Source: Planctomicrobium piriforme (GTDB lineage Bacteria; Planctomycetota; Planctomycetia; Pirellulales; UBA1268). From it: a stretch of DNA of 59,550 nt. The notes below the pieces were generated by a model, which was given only the letters and a program-made list of their open reading frames with translations, did not search any database and was not told the DNA's origin. Shown here piece after piece: positions 31,540 through 45,300 of the stretch; the stretch's first letter is position 1, and every line of letters begins with the position of its first letter. Both the position numbers and the translations under genes were made by a program. The stretch spans positions 1 to 59,550 of the forward strand of contig CAMBPQ010000014.1 of the NCBI GenBank assembly GCA_945869735.1, read 5' to 3'.

Positions 31540-33837
31540 CTACTTCTTTTTCCGCGACTGCCGCTTCTCGCGGGCTGCGGTCGCCGCACCGTTTGCACCC
31601 GCTTTCCCCGCGGGCACGAATGCCGCATCCACCACCCGGACACCGCCGGCCGTTGCCGGCAACGTCTTCGGCAGCCAGAGCCGCTCCGCGATCCCCCACA
31701 GGCTCGACGCGATGAAATACAGACACAGGCCGCAGGGCACCTTGAAAAACATCAGGGCCATGAACCACATCATGTAGTTCATCACTTGCTGCTGCACCTT
31801 CTGCTGCTCGTCGACGGCTGGCGGCATGAAGAGTTTCTGCTGCCAGAGGAAGAGGCCGATCGTGACCAGCGGGAAGACGTTGAGGAATGGCCCCAGCCAG
31901 CCCTCGGGGGCGGTGAGGAACGGGGGCAGCACCTTTGACCAATCCCAGAGCATGTCGGGAGCGGCGAGATTGGAGCACCAGCGGATCGCCGAACTGAAGA
32001 GCGGTGCCTGACGCAGTTCCACGTCGGTCGCGAGCGACCGGTAGAGCCCCATGAAGATCGGCACCTGGATGAAGACGAGCAGGCAGCCGCCCATGGGGTT
32101 GTATTTGTGCTTCCGCCAGAGTTCCTGCGTGGCCTGCGTTTTCTTGGGGGCGTCGTCTTTGAACTTCTCGTTGATCGCCTTCATCTCCGGCTGGAGCTCC
32201 TGCATCTTCTGCGAAGAGATCGCCTGCTTGCGACTCACCGGAAACATCGCAGCGCGGACGAACACCGTCAGGAGCAGAACGGCCAGCCCGTAGTTGCCGA
32301 TCACCGAGTGGAGCGCGTGCAGTAGCGCGATCATGGGGCGGGCCACCCAGCCAAACCAGCCGTAATAGACGAGGTCGTCCATCGCGGAGCCGGGCACTCC
32401 ATACTTCGCCAGCAACTCAGGCCGCTTGGGGCCGGCGAAGATGCCATAGCGGTGCGTGATCGCGCCGCCTGCCGGAATGACGAGATCTCGCGACACGAGC
32501 CGGCTGGTCACGTCGATCAGTTTCTTGCGGGCCGCGGCCGGCACGTCGCCCACTGCCAGCGGCCGCACCTCGGCAAGGGCGGGTGCGTCGGGGCCTTCCC
32601 GCGCTGGGATCAGGGCCGCGGCGAAATAGAGCGCATCGACACCCGCGAACGACAGCGGCGTGCCGTCGCCAACGGCCGACGCGGGAAAGTCGAGCGCGCC
32701 GCCGACGACCTTCAGCCCGCTGATGATCGCGCTCTGCTTGCCCACGAACCGAACCGCCACGTCGCGGACCGCCAGCGACCCCCAGTCACGGGCCACCCGC
32801 TGCGTATACCACCAGCCCTCGGTGGGCAGGCCCGTCGGTCCGTCGAGGGCGTACGACACCGTCGCATCCTTGCCCGCCGCTCGCAACTCGACCGTGAGTT
32901 CGAGCCCGTAGCCACCGTCGCCCGCCGACTCATCAGCCGAGGCAGCGAGGCGATACTCCTTGACGGCCGTCAGACCGCCGGGCAACGTGCGAGTGAAGCG
33001 GACCCGCGTCGGGTCGGCATCGGCGTCGCCCTCGATCTCCCAATCGACGTCGGCGAGTTCGCACCCGGGAATCTCGGCGAGGGGCTCCGTTGGCCGGTTG
33101 CGGCCCTCGCGGGACTCAAGCGACAGCCGAAACGACAACGGATCATGCGGATTGCCGTCGGGGTCTTCGACAGGTGCTGTGCGATACTCCGGCCGAACCA
33201 CCTCGAGCGGCCGGCGATCGAGCGTCACGTCGAGCGTGGCTGCCGCCCCGTCGCGCATCACCTCCACCGCGACCTTCCGGCCCGGCTTCGTGGTTCCGAA
33301 CACCTTCGCGAGGGCCGCCGCATCGGGGGTGGCTGTACCGCCGACACGCGCGATCACGTCGCCGGGCTTGAGCCCCGCACGGGCTGCCGGGGTTCCGACA
33401 CCGACAACGCCCACGCGGCATCCGCCGTCGACAGTCTCGACCGCCAGATGGCCGAGATAGCCCGACCGGTCATCTTGATCGTGGAACTTCTCGTCCGCCA
33501 GTTCGATCCGTTCGACCGCGGCGCCTCGGCTCGTGAGCGTGACGAGCATTCGAGCCGCTTTGGGATCGAGCGAGCCGAGCGTCCGCCGTATCCGCCGGGC
33601 CGACGAAGACGCCCCGGCGACGACGGCGTCGGTGGTACCACTCTCCGCGGTGCGGACGGCGGCGTTATCCTGCCGCTCGGCCTTCTCCCCCGCCGCCACC
33701 GGGGCCGCCGGATCAATCGTGGCCACGGCCTTGGCAGCCGGCTGTGGAGGCCTGGGGAAGAGCCACGTCTGGAGCAACTGGCTGGCGACGACAATCGTCA
33801 GCGAAATGGCGAAAAACTGAATGTAGCGACGGTCCAC
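31540..33837 (-). CDS. yidC: Membrane protein insertase YidC with an embedded PDZ domain
   Basis: A 765-aa insertase, long for YidC (about 550). GTG start at 33837. The first helix is at 4-26 (FFAISLTIVVASQLLQTWLF). The periplasmic domain contains an inserted PDZ domain, about 130-215 (VVGVGTPAARAGLKPGDVIA), then the usual beta-supersandwich. The conserved insertase part begins near 490: IGNYGLAVLLLTVFVRAAMFPV with the groove Arg, KYNPMGGCLLVFIQVPIFMGL, and FKVPCGLCLYFIASSLW. The tail is basic. YidC inserts and folds inner-membrane proteins with or without Sec. The gene begins 54 bases from the metallophosphoesterase end and heads a yidC-mnmE-dehydrogenase run. Confidence 0.93.
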   Translation of the reverse strand: MDRRYIQFFAISLTIVVASQLLQTWLFPRPPQPAAKAVATIDPAAPVAAGEKAERQDNAAVRTAESGTTDAVVAGASSSARRIRRTLGSLDPKAARMLVTLTSRGAAVERIELADEKFHDQDDRSGYLGHLAVETVDGGCRVGVVGVGTPAARAGLKPGDVIARVGGTATPDAAALAKVFGTTKPGRKVAVEVMRDGAAATLDVTLDRRPLEVVRPEYRTAPVEDPDGNPHDPLSFRLSLESREGRNRPTEPLAEIPGCELADVDWEIEGDADADPTRVRFTRTLPGGLTAVKEYRLAASADESAGDGGYGLELTVELRAAGKDATVSYALDGPTGLPTEGWWYTQRVARDWGSLAVRDVAVRFVGKQSAIISGLKVVGGALDFPASAVGDGTPLSFAGVDALYFAAALIPAREGPDAPALAEVRPLAVGDVPAAARKKLIDVTSRLVSRDLVIPAGGAITHRYGIFAGPKRPELLAKYGVPGSAMDDLVYYGWFGWVARPMIALLHALHSVIGNYGLAVLLLTVFVRAAMFPVSRKQAISSQKMQELQPEMKAINEKFKDDAPKKTQATQELWRKHKYNPMGGCLLVFIQVPIFMGLYRSLATDVELRQAPLFSSAIRWCSNLAAPDMLWDWSKVLPPFLTAPEGWLGPFLNVFPLVTIGLFLWQQKLFMPPAVDEQQKVQQQVMNYMMWFMALMFFKVPCGLCLYFIASSLWGIAERLWLPKTLPATAGGVRVVDAAFVPAGKAGANGAATAAREKRQSRKKK

Positions 33838-33891
33838 GAAAGAGTTCCAGAGGGGCGGGCGGAGTGCGGGGGCGAGTCGCGAACAGGACGG

Positions 33892-34662
33892 TTAGCGGCC
33901 TTGTCCGAGGCGATCACCAAGGAAGTTGTCGAGGTCTGTAATGCCGTGAATCTTCCGACACGTCGTCTCGAATGGATAGGCGATCCTGCGGAATCGTACC
34001 CGGCGATCGTCTTCGACGAGGCAGTAGCACCCGCGGGGATCGTTGTCGCGGGGCTGGCCCACCGAGCCGACGTTTACCATCGCCTTGGTTGGCGGCAGTT
34101 CCAGCGCCACCTCCGTCTCGCCTCGCGGGACGCCCGGCGAAATGAACTCGGGCGATAGTGTGAAGATGCCGGGGATGTGAGTGTGTCCTTGGAAGCAGTA
34201 GCGGCCGACGAGTTCGAAGATGTGCTCCATCTTAAGAGGGTTATAGATGTCTTCCGGAAACACGTATTCGTCGAGTGGGCGGCGGGCCGACCCATGCACG
34301 AACAGAAACTCACCATCGGCGTGGGTGCGAGGCAGTTCTCCGAGAAAGTCAGTGAGCCGGTTCGAGGCGTTGCGCGGCATGCGATCGTGCGTCTCGAGTT
34401 GGTTGCGGGTCCAGCGGATCGCCCGCTCCGCCCCTGAGTTGAAACCGTCGGGATCGAACAGGGCGCCCTGGTCGTGGTTGCCGAGGATGACCACGCTGCA
34501 GCGGTCCTGGACGAGTTTGACGCACTCGCAGGGATTTGGGCCGTAGCCAACCACGTCGCCAAGGCAGATAATGGTGTCGACGCGTTCACGGTCAATATCC
34601 TCGAGAACGGCGTGCAGCGCCTCGAGGTTGCCGTGGACGTCGCTGATAATGGCCCGCTTCAC
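33892..34662 (-). CDS. Metallophosphoesterase (calcineurin-like, YfcE/MJ0936 type)
   Basis: A 256-aa phosphoesterase starting at GTG 34662 with GGAG five bases upstream. The start immediately precedes the first metal motif [28 protein letters not shown] and GHTH follow, the complete set of dimetal ligands for the calcineurin-like fold. [19 protein letters not shown] is typical of the small cytosolic members acting on phosphodiesters or nucleotide monophosphates. The substrate is not predictable. It reads in the same direction as yidC just downstream, with 54 bases between, and is divergent from tsaB. Confidence 0.88.
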   Translation of the reverse strand: MKRAIISDVHGNLEALHAVLEDIDRERVDTIICLGDVVGYGPNPCECVKLVQDRCSVVILGNHDQGALFDPDGFNSGAERAIRWTRNQLETHDRMPRNASNRLTDFLGELPRTHADGEFLFVHGSARRPLDEYVFPEDIYNPLKMEHIFELVGRYCFQGHTHIPGIFTLSPEFISPGVPRGETEVALELPPTKAMVNVGSVGQPRDNDPRGCYCLVEDDRRVRFRRIAYPFETTCRKIHGITDLDNFLGDRLGQGR

Positions 34663-34775
34663 GTACGCTCCAACCTTCGCGAGCCGCGATTTGGCTGGCT
34701 TTCCGCGAAAATCGAGAGTACGGCCCCTCTTCGGCACGGTCAAGGACACGTCCTGTCGCCGCCCCCCCGCCATCC

Positions 34776-35519
34776 ATGAAAATCCTTGCGTTCGACACGA
34801 GCCTCGGCTCCGGGTCCGTGGCGGCGGTCGATGAAGGCGGCGTGGACGAGCGGCCGCTGGGAGCCGCGGGTGACCATGCGAGGCTGCTGACCGCGGCTGC
34901 GATCGACGTTGCAGAACGCCGGGGTTGGGGAAGCGGCCAGGCCGCGATCGCCTGCCTCGGGCCAGACGATGTCGTGGCAGTGGTTCGCGGCCCGGGTTCA
35001 TTCACGGGGCTGCGAGTGGGTGTGACCGCCGCCAAGGCTCTTGCCTGGGCGACCGGGGCGCGTCTCGTGGGCGTTTCAGGCTTCGCAGCCATTGCCCACC
35101 GCACGGCTCGGCTGGCTGGATGGCGAGACGCGCCGTTGGCGATCGCCTTCGACGCCGGCCGCGGCGAGGTCTTCGCCGCGTGGGCCGAGCCCGCTACGAC
35201 CGACGCCCTCGGCTGGCGGCTGGCGACACCATGCCTCATCCAGTTCGACGACTGGCTCCGATCGCTGCCGCCGGGATCGCGTGTCAGCGGCCCGGCAGCC
35301 GACGCCCATCGGGAACTGATCACCGCTCACGGAGGCATCGCGTGTGCACCAGGCGACGCATGCCATCCGTCAGCGATCGACGGAGCGGCAATCTCCAAAC
35401 TTAAGGCGCTCGCGGGCGAGTTCGACGATCCACACACCTTGGTGCCCGACTACCTGCGACCAAGTTACGCGGAGGAAAAAAAGCCGGAAGCCGGTGGTTC
35501 AGGAAGCCCCGCGCCGTAA
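34776..35519 (+). CDS. tsaB: tRNA threonylcarbamoyladenosine biosynthesis protein TsaB
   Basis: A 247-aa ASKHA-fold protein. It begins [16 protein letters not shown] and carries the diagnostic [18 protein letters not shown] (about 70-88). TsaB bridges TsaD and TsaE in making the t6A modification of ANN-decoding tRNAs and is itself inactive as an enzyme. The C-terminal [10 protein letters not shown] end is characteristic. No other tsa gene is nearby. It is divergent from the metallophosphoesterase over 113 bases, and a repeat array follows downstream. Confidence 0.92.
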   Translation: MKILAFDTSLGSGSVAAVDEGGVDERPLGAAGDHARLLTAAAIDVAERRGWGSGQAAIACLGPDDVVAVVRGPGSFTGLRVGVTAAKALAWATGARLVGVSGFAAIAHRTARLAGWRDAPLAIAFDAGRGEVFAAWAEPATTDALGWRLATPCLIQFDDWLRSLPPGSRVSGPAADAHRELITAHGGIACAPGDACHPSAIDGAAISKLKALAGEFDDPHTLVPDYLRPSYAEEKKPEAGGSGSPAP

Positions 35520-35550
35520 GCAGTGGGCGCGTACCGCCTGCGTAGTCCGG

Positions 35551-35908
35551 CCGGCTGCGGGACGGCATGAGGTTCCTCGCGGGAGTATTTCGCATCACCT
35601 CGGGCGAGGGTTTGAACTCCAGAGGGCGAAATTCTCAACGCTCGTCACGCTCACGCCGATCCCTCCGCCTCCTCCAGCGAAGATCCCCAAGAGCGCCGAT
35701 GCCGAAACCCTCTGATCGTGAGGAGCCGGGGGTGGCACGCGCAGACGCCGGGGAATGTTTGCGACTCACGAGTGATTCCCCGTCGGCCAAGAGGGCATCC
35801 TGTAGCAAAATCCCCCGGCGGCGAGCATGCCACCCCCGGCGAACCAATCCGCCACCGTCTCCAAGCCACCCGCATCCCCGCGCTCGCGCTGGGGGCTTCT
35901 TGACGGGT
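35551..35908 (+). repeat. Composite repeat array, copy B4: E-spacer-D-F-C
   Basis: Module E (GGCATGAGGTTCCTCGCGGG; about 35552-35590) matches 59254-59292 almost base for base. After about 120 variable bases comes D (about 35713-35830, arms GCCGGGGAATGTTTGC and GCAAAATCCCCCGGC), F (about 35831-35870) and C (to 35907, with TTCTTGACGGG). It lies between two same-direction genes, tsaB and pyc, and ends 82 bases before the pyc start, so it may contain the pyc promoter region. The remainder of 35520-35989 shows nothing else. Confidence 0.85.
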
Positions 35909-35989
35909 GGCGCCGGTAGCAAGCCCGCACAGCCCCGGTACATTGGTGCCCCAGAGCCCCTGCCCCCGCCCCACCATCCGGAAGCTCCC

Positions 35990-39439
<3,450 letters not shown>

Positions 39440-39461
39440 CGCCCCCAGTCGCATCGCCGCC

Positions 39462-39753
39462 AGCTCCTCACGATCGGGAATCGTTTCGATGAGCCGTACG
39501 GTTGTGCCTCCCGCCAGGAAGCCCCAAGCGCGAGCGCGGGGTATACGTTTTCCACTCCACTCGACCCCGCGTCACGACCACGGGGAATACGGGCTGCATC
39601 GATTTGATGCCGGATCGGTTCGCCGGCGGTGACATGCTCGCCACCGGGGGATTTTGCTACAGGATGCCCGCGTGGCCGACGGGGCGTCGCTCGTGAGTCG
39701 CAAACATTCCCCGGCGTCTGCGCGTGCCCCCGACCGGCTCCTCACGATCGGGA
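39462..39753 (-). repeat. Composite repeat array, copy B5, inverted: D-F-spacer-C
   Basis: Read on the minus strand from 39753: D (GATCGTGAGGAGCCGG, arms GCCGGGGAATGTTTGC and GCAAAATCCCCCGG), then F (CCGCCGGCGAACCGATCCGG), a 45-base insertion with a partial duplicate of the ATTCCCCG stretch, C (CGCTTGGGGCTTCCTGGCGG) and finally another D start at about 39462-39475. It is the only array copy in reverse orientation. It fills the convergent pyc/msrA gap; the remainder up to 39837 shows nothing recognisable. Confidence 0.83.
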
Positions 39754-39837
39754 GATCTCAGCATCTGGATGTCGGGGCCTCGTCCCACGAGCCGGCAATC
39801 GCGAGATCGACGGCGTCGGCAAGCTTTTTCGCCGTCG

Positions 39838-40467
39838 TCACTTCACCAGGTCCTTAAAGACCTTTCTGACCTTCTCGACCTTCGGGGCCGCGACCGCCTG
39901 GCAGTAGGGCTGGGTCGGGTTGGTGGCGAAGTAGTCCTGGTGATACGCCTCGGCAGGATAGAAGATGGTCGCCTTCGTCACCTCCGTCACGATCTTTCCC
40001 GAGAAGACCTTGGCATCGTCGAGCCGCTTGATCACCTCCTCGGCGATCCGCTTCTGCTCGTCGTCGTGATAGAAGACGCCCGAGCGATACTGCGTGCCGA
40101 CGTCGGCTCCCTGCCGGTTCTTCGTGGTCGGGTCGTGCGTGGCGAAGAACACTTCGAGCAACTTCTCGAAACTGACGATGGACGGGTCGTATTCGATCTC
40201 GATCGCCTCGGCGTGGCCGGTGAGCCCGGTGCAGACGTCCTTGTACGTCGGGTTCGGTACCTGCCCGCTGATGTAGCCGCTGGTCACACCTTTCACACCC
40301 TTGAGTTCGGCATACACGGCCTCGGTGCACCAGAAGCAGCCGCCGGCGAACGTCGCCTTCGTCAGTTTCGACGCATCGGTTCCTGCGGCCGCTGGTGCTC
40401 CGATACTCATGATGATGCTCGCTCCGAAGATGAGGAATCCGGACAGGCTGAAAAGACGATGGTTCAT
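39838..40467 (-). CDS. msrA: Peptide-methionine (S)-S-oxide reductase, exported
   Basis: A 209-aa enzyme that repairs oxidised methionine. From the ATG at 40467 a signal peptide (LFSLSGFLIFGASIIMSI, cleavage near APAAAG) is followed by the active-site motif GGCFWCTEAVYAELKGV with the catalytic Cys, then SGYISGQVPNPTYKDVCTG, HAEAIEIEYDP, HDPTT and YHDDEQKRIA. The C-terminal PYCQ supplies a resolving Cys. Export implies a periplasmic role. It overlaps the 3-methyladenine glycosylase gene by four bases (ATGA at 40464), an operon of two damage-repair activities. A longer frame upstream lies within that gene. Confidence 0.93.
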   Translation of the reverse strand: MNHRLFSLSGFLIFGASIIMSIGAPAAAGTDASKLTKATFAGGCFWCTEAVYAELKGVKGVTSGYISGQVPNPTYKDVCTGLTGHAEAIEIEYDPSIVSFEKLLEVFFATHDPTTKNRQGADVGTQYRSGVFYHDDEQKRIAEEVIKRLDDAKVFSGKIVTEVTKATIFYPAEAYHQDYFATNPTQPYCQAVAAPKVEKVRKVFKDLVK

Positions 40468-41063
40468 GGCTGGGGTCTTCCTTTGTTGTTGATTGTAGAA
40501 AGCCGCGCGGGATCGACGACGAACCGCAGGGGTTTTTCGGCCCATGCCCCTGCGTAGCCCACGCCGATCCGGGGCGTCCGTTCGACCAGCCGCGGCGGCA
40601 CGCGGCCACCGCCAGGCTCCAACCAGAGCCCGACCCTCCGGCTGGCAGGCCGACCGTCGAACGAGCGGTTGATGCCGAGGGCCTTTGTGACGCGGCCTGG
40701 GCCAACATGTTCGCCGACGCCTCGGATCAGGACGGCTGCCGGCAGTCCCTCCGCGCCGGTGACGATATTGAGCATCCAGTGCATCCCGTAGCAGAGGTAG
40801 ACATACCACCGGCCGGCCGGGCCGAACATGGCAGCGTTTCTCGCCGTCATCCCCTTCGAGCCGTGGCAGGCGAGGTCGTGGCCGCCGAGATAGGCCTCGG
40901 TCTCGAAGACGACGTGCCGCCGTAGCCGGCCATCGGCTCCTCGTACCACGAGCCACGCCCCGAGCAGATCGCGGGCCACGGTGTCGGCCGGACGGTCGAA
41001 GAAGTCGGCGGCCAGCGGATGCAGCCGGCGGGGATGGGCTTGGCGAGGCATATCGGGCATCAT
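40464..41063 (-). CDS. 3-methyladenine DNA glycosylase (MPG/AAG family)
   Basis: A 199-aa base-excision enzyme of the AAG type, which flips out and removes alkylated purines. Landmarks: [19 protein letters not shown] near the start, the catalytic Glu in [39 protein letters not shown] with the intercalating Tyr region, and VLIRGVGE then [11 protein letters not shown]. Two ATGs (41063, 41060) and a third at 41051 are possible; the family usually starts close to the FFDRP motif. Divergent from ychF over 45 bases and coupled to msrA downstream. Confidence 0.92.
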   Translation of the reverse strand: MMPDMPRQAHPRRLHPLAADFFDRPADTVARDLLGAWLVVRGADGRLRRHVVFETEAYLGGHDLACHGSKGMTARNAAMFGPAGRWYVYLCYGMHWMLNIVTGAEGLPAAVLIRGVGEHVGPGRVTKALGINRSFDGRPASRRVGLWLEPGGGRVPPRLVERTPRIGVGYAGAWAEKPLRFVVDPARLSTINNKGRPQP

Positions 41064-41108
41064 ACCGCGGTTCGCCCACCATCCCGCCTCGGAGCCCCGC
41101 CAGGAATC

Positions 41109-42200
41109 ATGGAAGCAGGCATCGTCGGACTGCCGAACGTCGGCAAGAGCACGCTCTTCAACGCCCTCACGCAGTCGAAGGCCGCGCAGAGCGCGAACTA
41201 TCCCTTCTGCACGATCGAACCCAACGAGGGGATGGTGAGCGTGCCGGACGGCCGACTCCAGCGGATCACGCAGTTCATTCCGCCCCAGAAGGTGATCCCG
41301 GCAGCCCTCAAGCTCGTCGACATCGCTGGCATCGTGAAGGGGGCGAGCGAAGGCCAGGGGCTCGGCAACAAGTTCCTCTCCCACATCCGTGAGGTCGACG
41401 CGATCCTGCAGGTGGTTCGCTGCTTCGAGGATCCCGACGTGATCCACGTGGCCGGCAAGGTCGATCCGCTCTCCGACATGGAGACGATCGAAATCGAACT
41501 CATGCTCGCCGACATCCAGCACCTCGACAACCTGCTGCCCAAGACCGAGCGGGCGGCGAAGGGGGCCGACAAGGAGGCCAAGCTCAAGGTCGACGTGATG
41601 AAGAAGTGTCTCGACCACCTCGGTGAGCAGAGGCCCTTGCGAACGCTCGCCTTCGACGAGGCCGAGAAGAAGGCGGTCAGGGAGCTCGGCCTGCTCACAG
41701 CCAAGCCGATCCTCTACGTGGCCAACGTCGATGAAACCGACATCGAGGGCAAAAGCCCGCTCGTGCAGGCCGTGCGAAACGCGGCCACGAAGGCCGGGGC
41801 CGAGGTCGTGCCCGTGTGTGCGAAACTGGAGGCCGAGATCGCCGAACTCGACGAGGCCGACCGGGCCGAGATGCTCGCAGGGGCCGGGCTCGAGGAACCG
41901 TCGCTCGCCATCCTCGCGCGGGCGGCCTATCGGACGCTCGGCCTGCAGAGCTACTTTACTGCCGGCGAGAAAGAGGTCCGCGCCTGGACGGTCCCCGCCG
42001 GCGCCACGGCGCCACAGGCGGCCGGCGTGATTCACACCGACTTCGAAAAGGGATTCATCCGTGCCGAGATCTATGCACTCGAGGATCTCGAGCACTACAA
42101 GAGCGAGAAAGAGATCCGCGCCGCCGGCAAGCTCCGCGTCGAGGGCAAGGAATACGTGATGCGCGACGGCGACATCTGCCACTTCCTGATCAACAAGTAG
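41109..42200 (+). CDS. ychF: Redox-regulated ATPase YchF (Obg-family)
   Basis: A 363-aa P-loop protein. G1 is [14 protein letters not shown] at residues 7-20, G3 [10 protein letters not shown], and the G4 equivalent NVDE, which explains the family's ATP preference over GTP. The C-terminal TGS domain (about 280-360) begins near [15 protein letters not shown]. It ends with the family's [14 protein letters not shown] and [11 protein letters not shown]. YchF/Ola1 binds ribosomes and modulates oxidative-stress responses. ATG at 41109 with AGGA just upstream; the frame extending upstream lies in the glycosylase promoter region and is not credible. Hairpins follow its stop. Confidence 0.95.
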   Translation: MEAGIVGLPNVGKSTLFNALTQSKAAQSANYPFCTIEPNEGMVSVPDGRLQRITQFIPPQKVIPAALKLVDIAGIVKGASEGQGLGNKFLSHIREVDAILQVVRCFEDPDVIHVAGKVDPLSDMETIEIELMLADIQHLDNLLPKTERAAKGADKEAKLKVDVMKKCLDHLGEQRPLRTLAFDEAEKKAVRELGLLTAKPILYVANVDETDIEGKSPLVQAVRNAATKAGAEVVPVCAKLEAEIAELDEADRAEMLAGAGLEEPSLAILARAAYRTLGLQSYFTAGEKEVRAWTVPAGATAPQAAGVIHTDFEKGFIRAEIYALEDLEHYKSEKEIRAAGKLRVEGKEYVMRDGDICHFLINK

Positions 42201-42246
42201 GGCCCTTGCTGAGAGGCCCTCCGCAGTCCCCCGATCTCATGATCGG
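42199..42246. terminator. Two small hairpins after ychF, possible bidirectional terminator
   Basis: AGGGCC (42199-42204) pairs with GGCCCT (42215-42220), and CCGATC (42231-42236) pairs with GATCGG (42241-42246). They lie just after the ychF stop in the convergent gap with the RND gene. No clear T-run follows either stem, so termination by them alone is uncertain. This convergent gap of 149 bases has no copy of the dispersed repeats; its remaining 100 bases show nothing else. Confidence 0.35.
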
Positions 42247-42349
42247 CGGCTTTCTGAGAGCCCCGCACTGCCGAGTGACCACGCCTCAGAAAGCCCAACG
42301 TCGTCAGACGTAGAAATGTGCGTGCCACTCTGCCAGCGGAACCGCCCCG

Positions 42350-45300
42350 TCACGCCGTGATTGACTGGGGCTTATCGATGTCGTCCCGGAGATGGTCCGG
42401 GAGCCATTCCTTCTCCGCGTCGTCGGGCGCGACCATGCTCGTCTCGCCGCCTGCATGGGGTGCGTATCCTGAGGCAAACTCGTCGATGTGCTCCTCACGG
42501 GCGCTGGTGCCGAAGAAGGAGTACATCACCGGCACGAGGATCAGCACGAGCATCGTCGTCATCATCAGCCCGAAGGCCATCGACGTCGCCATCGGCACGA
42601 GAAACTGCGCCTGAAAACTCTTCTCCAGGAGCAATGGCATGAGGCCGCCGATCGTGGTGATGCTCGTGAGCATCACCGGCCGAAACCGCAGGCAGCCAGC
42701 CTCGCGAAGCGCGGAGCGGAGCGGATGCCCCTCACGGACGCGGAGGTTGATGAAGTCGATCAGACAGATCGAGTCGTTGACGACCACGCCCGCGAGCGCC
42801 ACCAGGCCAAACATGCTAAAGAGCGTGAGCGGCATGCCCATGAACGCGTGCCCAAACACGGCGCCGGCGATCCCGAAGGGAATCGCGGCCAGGATCAAAA
42901 ACGGCTGAAAGTACGAATTAAACTCCATCGTGAGCAGTACGAACATCGCGAACAGCGCGACGACAAAGCCGACACCGAGACTTTTTAGCGACTCATTGGT
43001 CTGCTCCTGCTGCCCCTCCCACCGTACGCGTACCAGAGGAAACTCAGCCTTGAGCGTCGGCATCAGCCGCTTTTCCATGTCGCCGGTGATCTGCGAACTG
43101 GTAAGCGAACTCTTCGCCACGTCGATATCGGCCGTGACCGTGATCGACCGCTTCTGGCCGAGCCGATTGATCTCCGAGTAGCCGCGCTCGACCGCCACGT
43201 CGGCGAGTTCCCCGATGGGCCGCTGCACGCCATCAGGGCCAGTGACGCGGATATCGTCGAGCGTCGCCAGCGTCCGCCGCTCGTTCTGCGGGTAGCGGAC
43301 CATGAGCTTCACCTCGTGACGGCCCCGCTGGAGCCGCATCACCTCCTCGCCGTAGAAGCTCGCCCGGATCGTGCCTGCGAGGTCTGCCAGCGACACCCCC
43401 ATCGTCTCCGCTTTGGGCTTCACCTTGACCTGGTATTCCCACTTGCCCGGCCGGGAATCGTCGTCGATGTCGATCACCCCCGGATACTGCACGAGCCACT
43501 CCTTGCATTTCTCAATGGCAGCCTCCAACTGCCGCACGGCCTCGGGCTCCGTACTGGCCAGCAGTTTGAACTCGATCGTCTTGCCGCCGGGGCCGATGTT
43601 CTCGGTGCCAAAGATGAGGGATTCGGTGCCGGTGAACTCGCCTGCCAGCTGCCGCCATTCGCTGATGAACTGCTCGCTGGTGACGTCCCGCAGTTCCCCC
43701 TCGACCAACTCCACCGCCACGGCGCCGACATGGCTGCCGCTCATCCGGGCATTGGGGCCGATCTCACCTTGGGCCGCCACCTGCCCCACCGATCGATGGA
43801 CCAGTTCCACGATCGGTGCCTCCGGTGGGGAGAGTTTCTTGGCTGCGTCGAAGGCGGCCCGCTCGAGCCGGTTGGTCGCCTCCTCTGTCACGCTGGCCGG
43901 CGTGCCGTCGGGAAACACCACCTTGGCGAGCAGCCGGTTGGCGTCGATCTTCGGAAACAACTGGAAGGGCGTGATGCCGCTGCGAACGATCCCGAAGGCC
44001 CCCATCAGCAACGCCAACGCCAACGCCAGCACCGACAGCCGGTTGTCGAGGGCCAGGTCGAGCATCGGGGCATACGCATGCTTCACAACCCATTTGAGGC
44101 CTCGATCGCAGCCCTTCTGGAGCCAAGCCACGGCCGGCAGCAGGAGCCTGAGCGGATAGAGCACGATGCCAAAAATAGTGAACAGGAGATTCTTTTCGTG
44201 GGCGAGGTGCCCCGGCAGGATGAGCATCGACTCGGCGAGCGACATCAGGAGCGTCGTGATGAAGGCGAACGGCATGACGGCGATGAACTTCCCCATCACG
44301 CCCGACACGAAGCACAGCGGCAGAAAAGTGATCACGGTCGTAAGCACGCTCGAGATCACGCTCGGCACGACCTCGACCGTGCCGTCGATCGCCGCAGCGG
44401 TCAGGCTCTTTCCCATCCGGCGGTGCCGGTCGACGTTATCGCTGACCACGATCGCGTCGTCGACGACAATCCCGATCGCCATCAGGAAGGCGAACATCGA
44501 GAGCATGTTGAGGGTCTGGTCGGTCGAGAACATGAGCGCGCCGGTGCCGAGCATCGAAAAGGGGATGCCCATCGCCACCCAGAACGCGATCTTCAGGTCG
44601 AGAAATAGGGCCAGCATCACAAACACGATCACGAGCCCCTGCAGGCCGTTCGACAGCAGCATGTCGAGCCGGTCCTTGACATCGATTGACTGGTCGGCCC
44701 AGGTCGTGAGTGCATACCCCGGCGGCAGCTCCGCCCCGGCGACGTATTTCTTCACCGCGGCCACCATCGCCAGCAGATCCTCGCCCGAACTGCGATCGAT
44801 CGAGACCACCATGCCGGGGCGACCGTTGATCTGGTTGGTGGAGGCGATGTCGGCGAACTCGTCGCGGACCGTGCCCAAATCCCCCACCGTGAGCACGAGC
44901 CCATCGGACAGCGTGATCAGCGGAAGCTTGGCGATCTCGGCACCGACGTATCGTTTGTTCTTGCCGCGGAGGAGAATCTCGCCCCGCTCGCTGCGGATCG
45001 TGCCGCCCGGCAGTTCGAGATTCTCGCGGCGGACGATCTCGGCCACTTTCTGGAGCGATAGGCCGTACTTTCGGAGAGTCTCCTCCGAAATCTCGATATC
45101 GATCTGAAAATCCTTGGCACCGATGAGATTTGCGGCCGACACCGCCGGCAGTGCAAGCAGATCGTCCCGGACAACTTCGGCCACATCCCGCAGTTCGAGT
45201 TCCGACGTGATGTCGCCAGCCGCATTCTGTGGCGCGAGCACGCCCACCTTGATAGCGGGCGTGCGGAGCGAAACCTGCTCGATCTTCGGATCCTCGGCCA

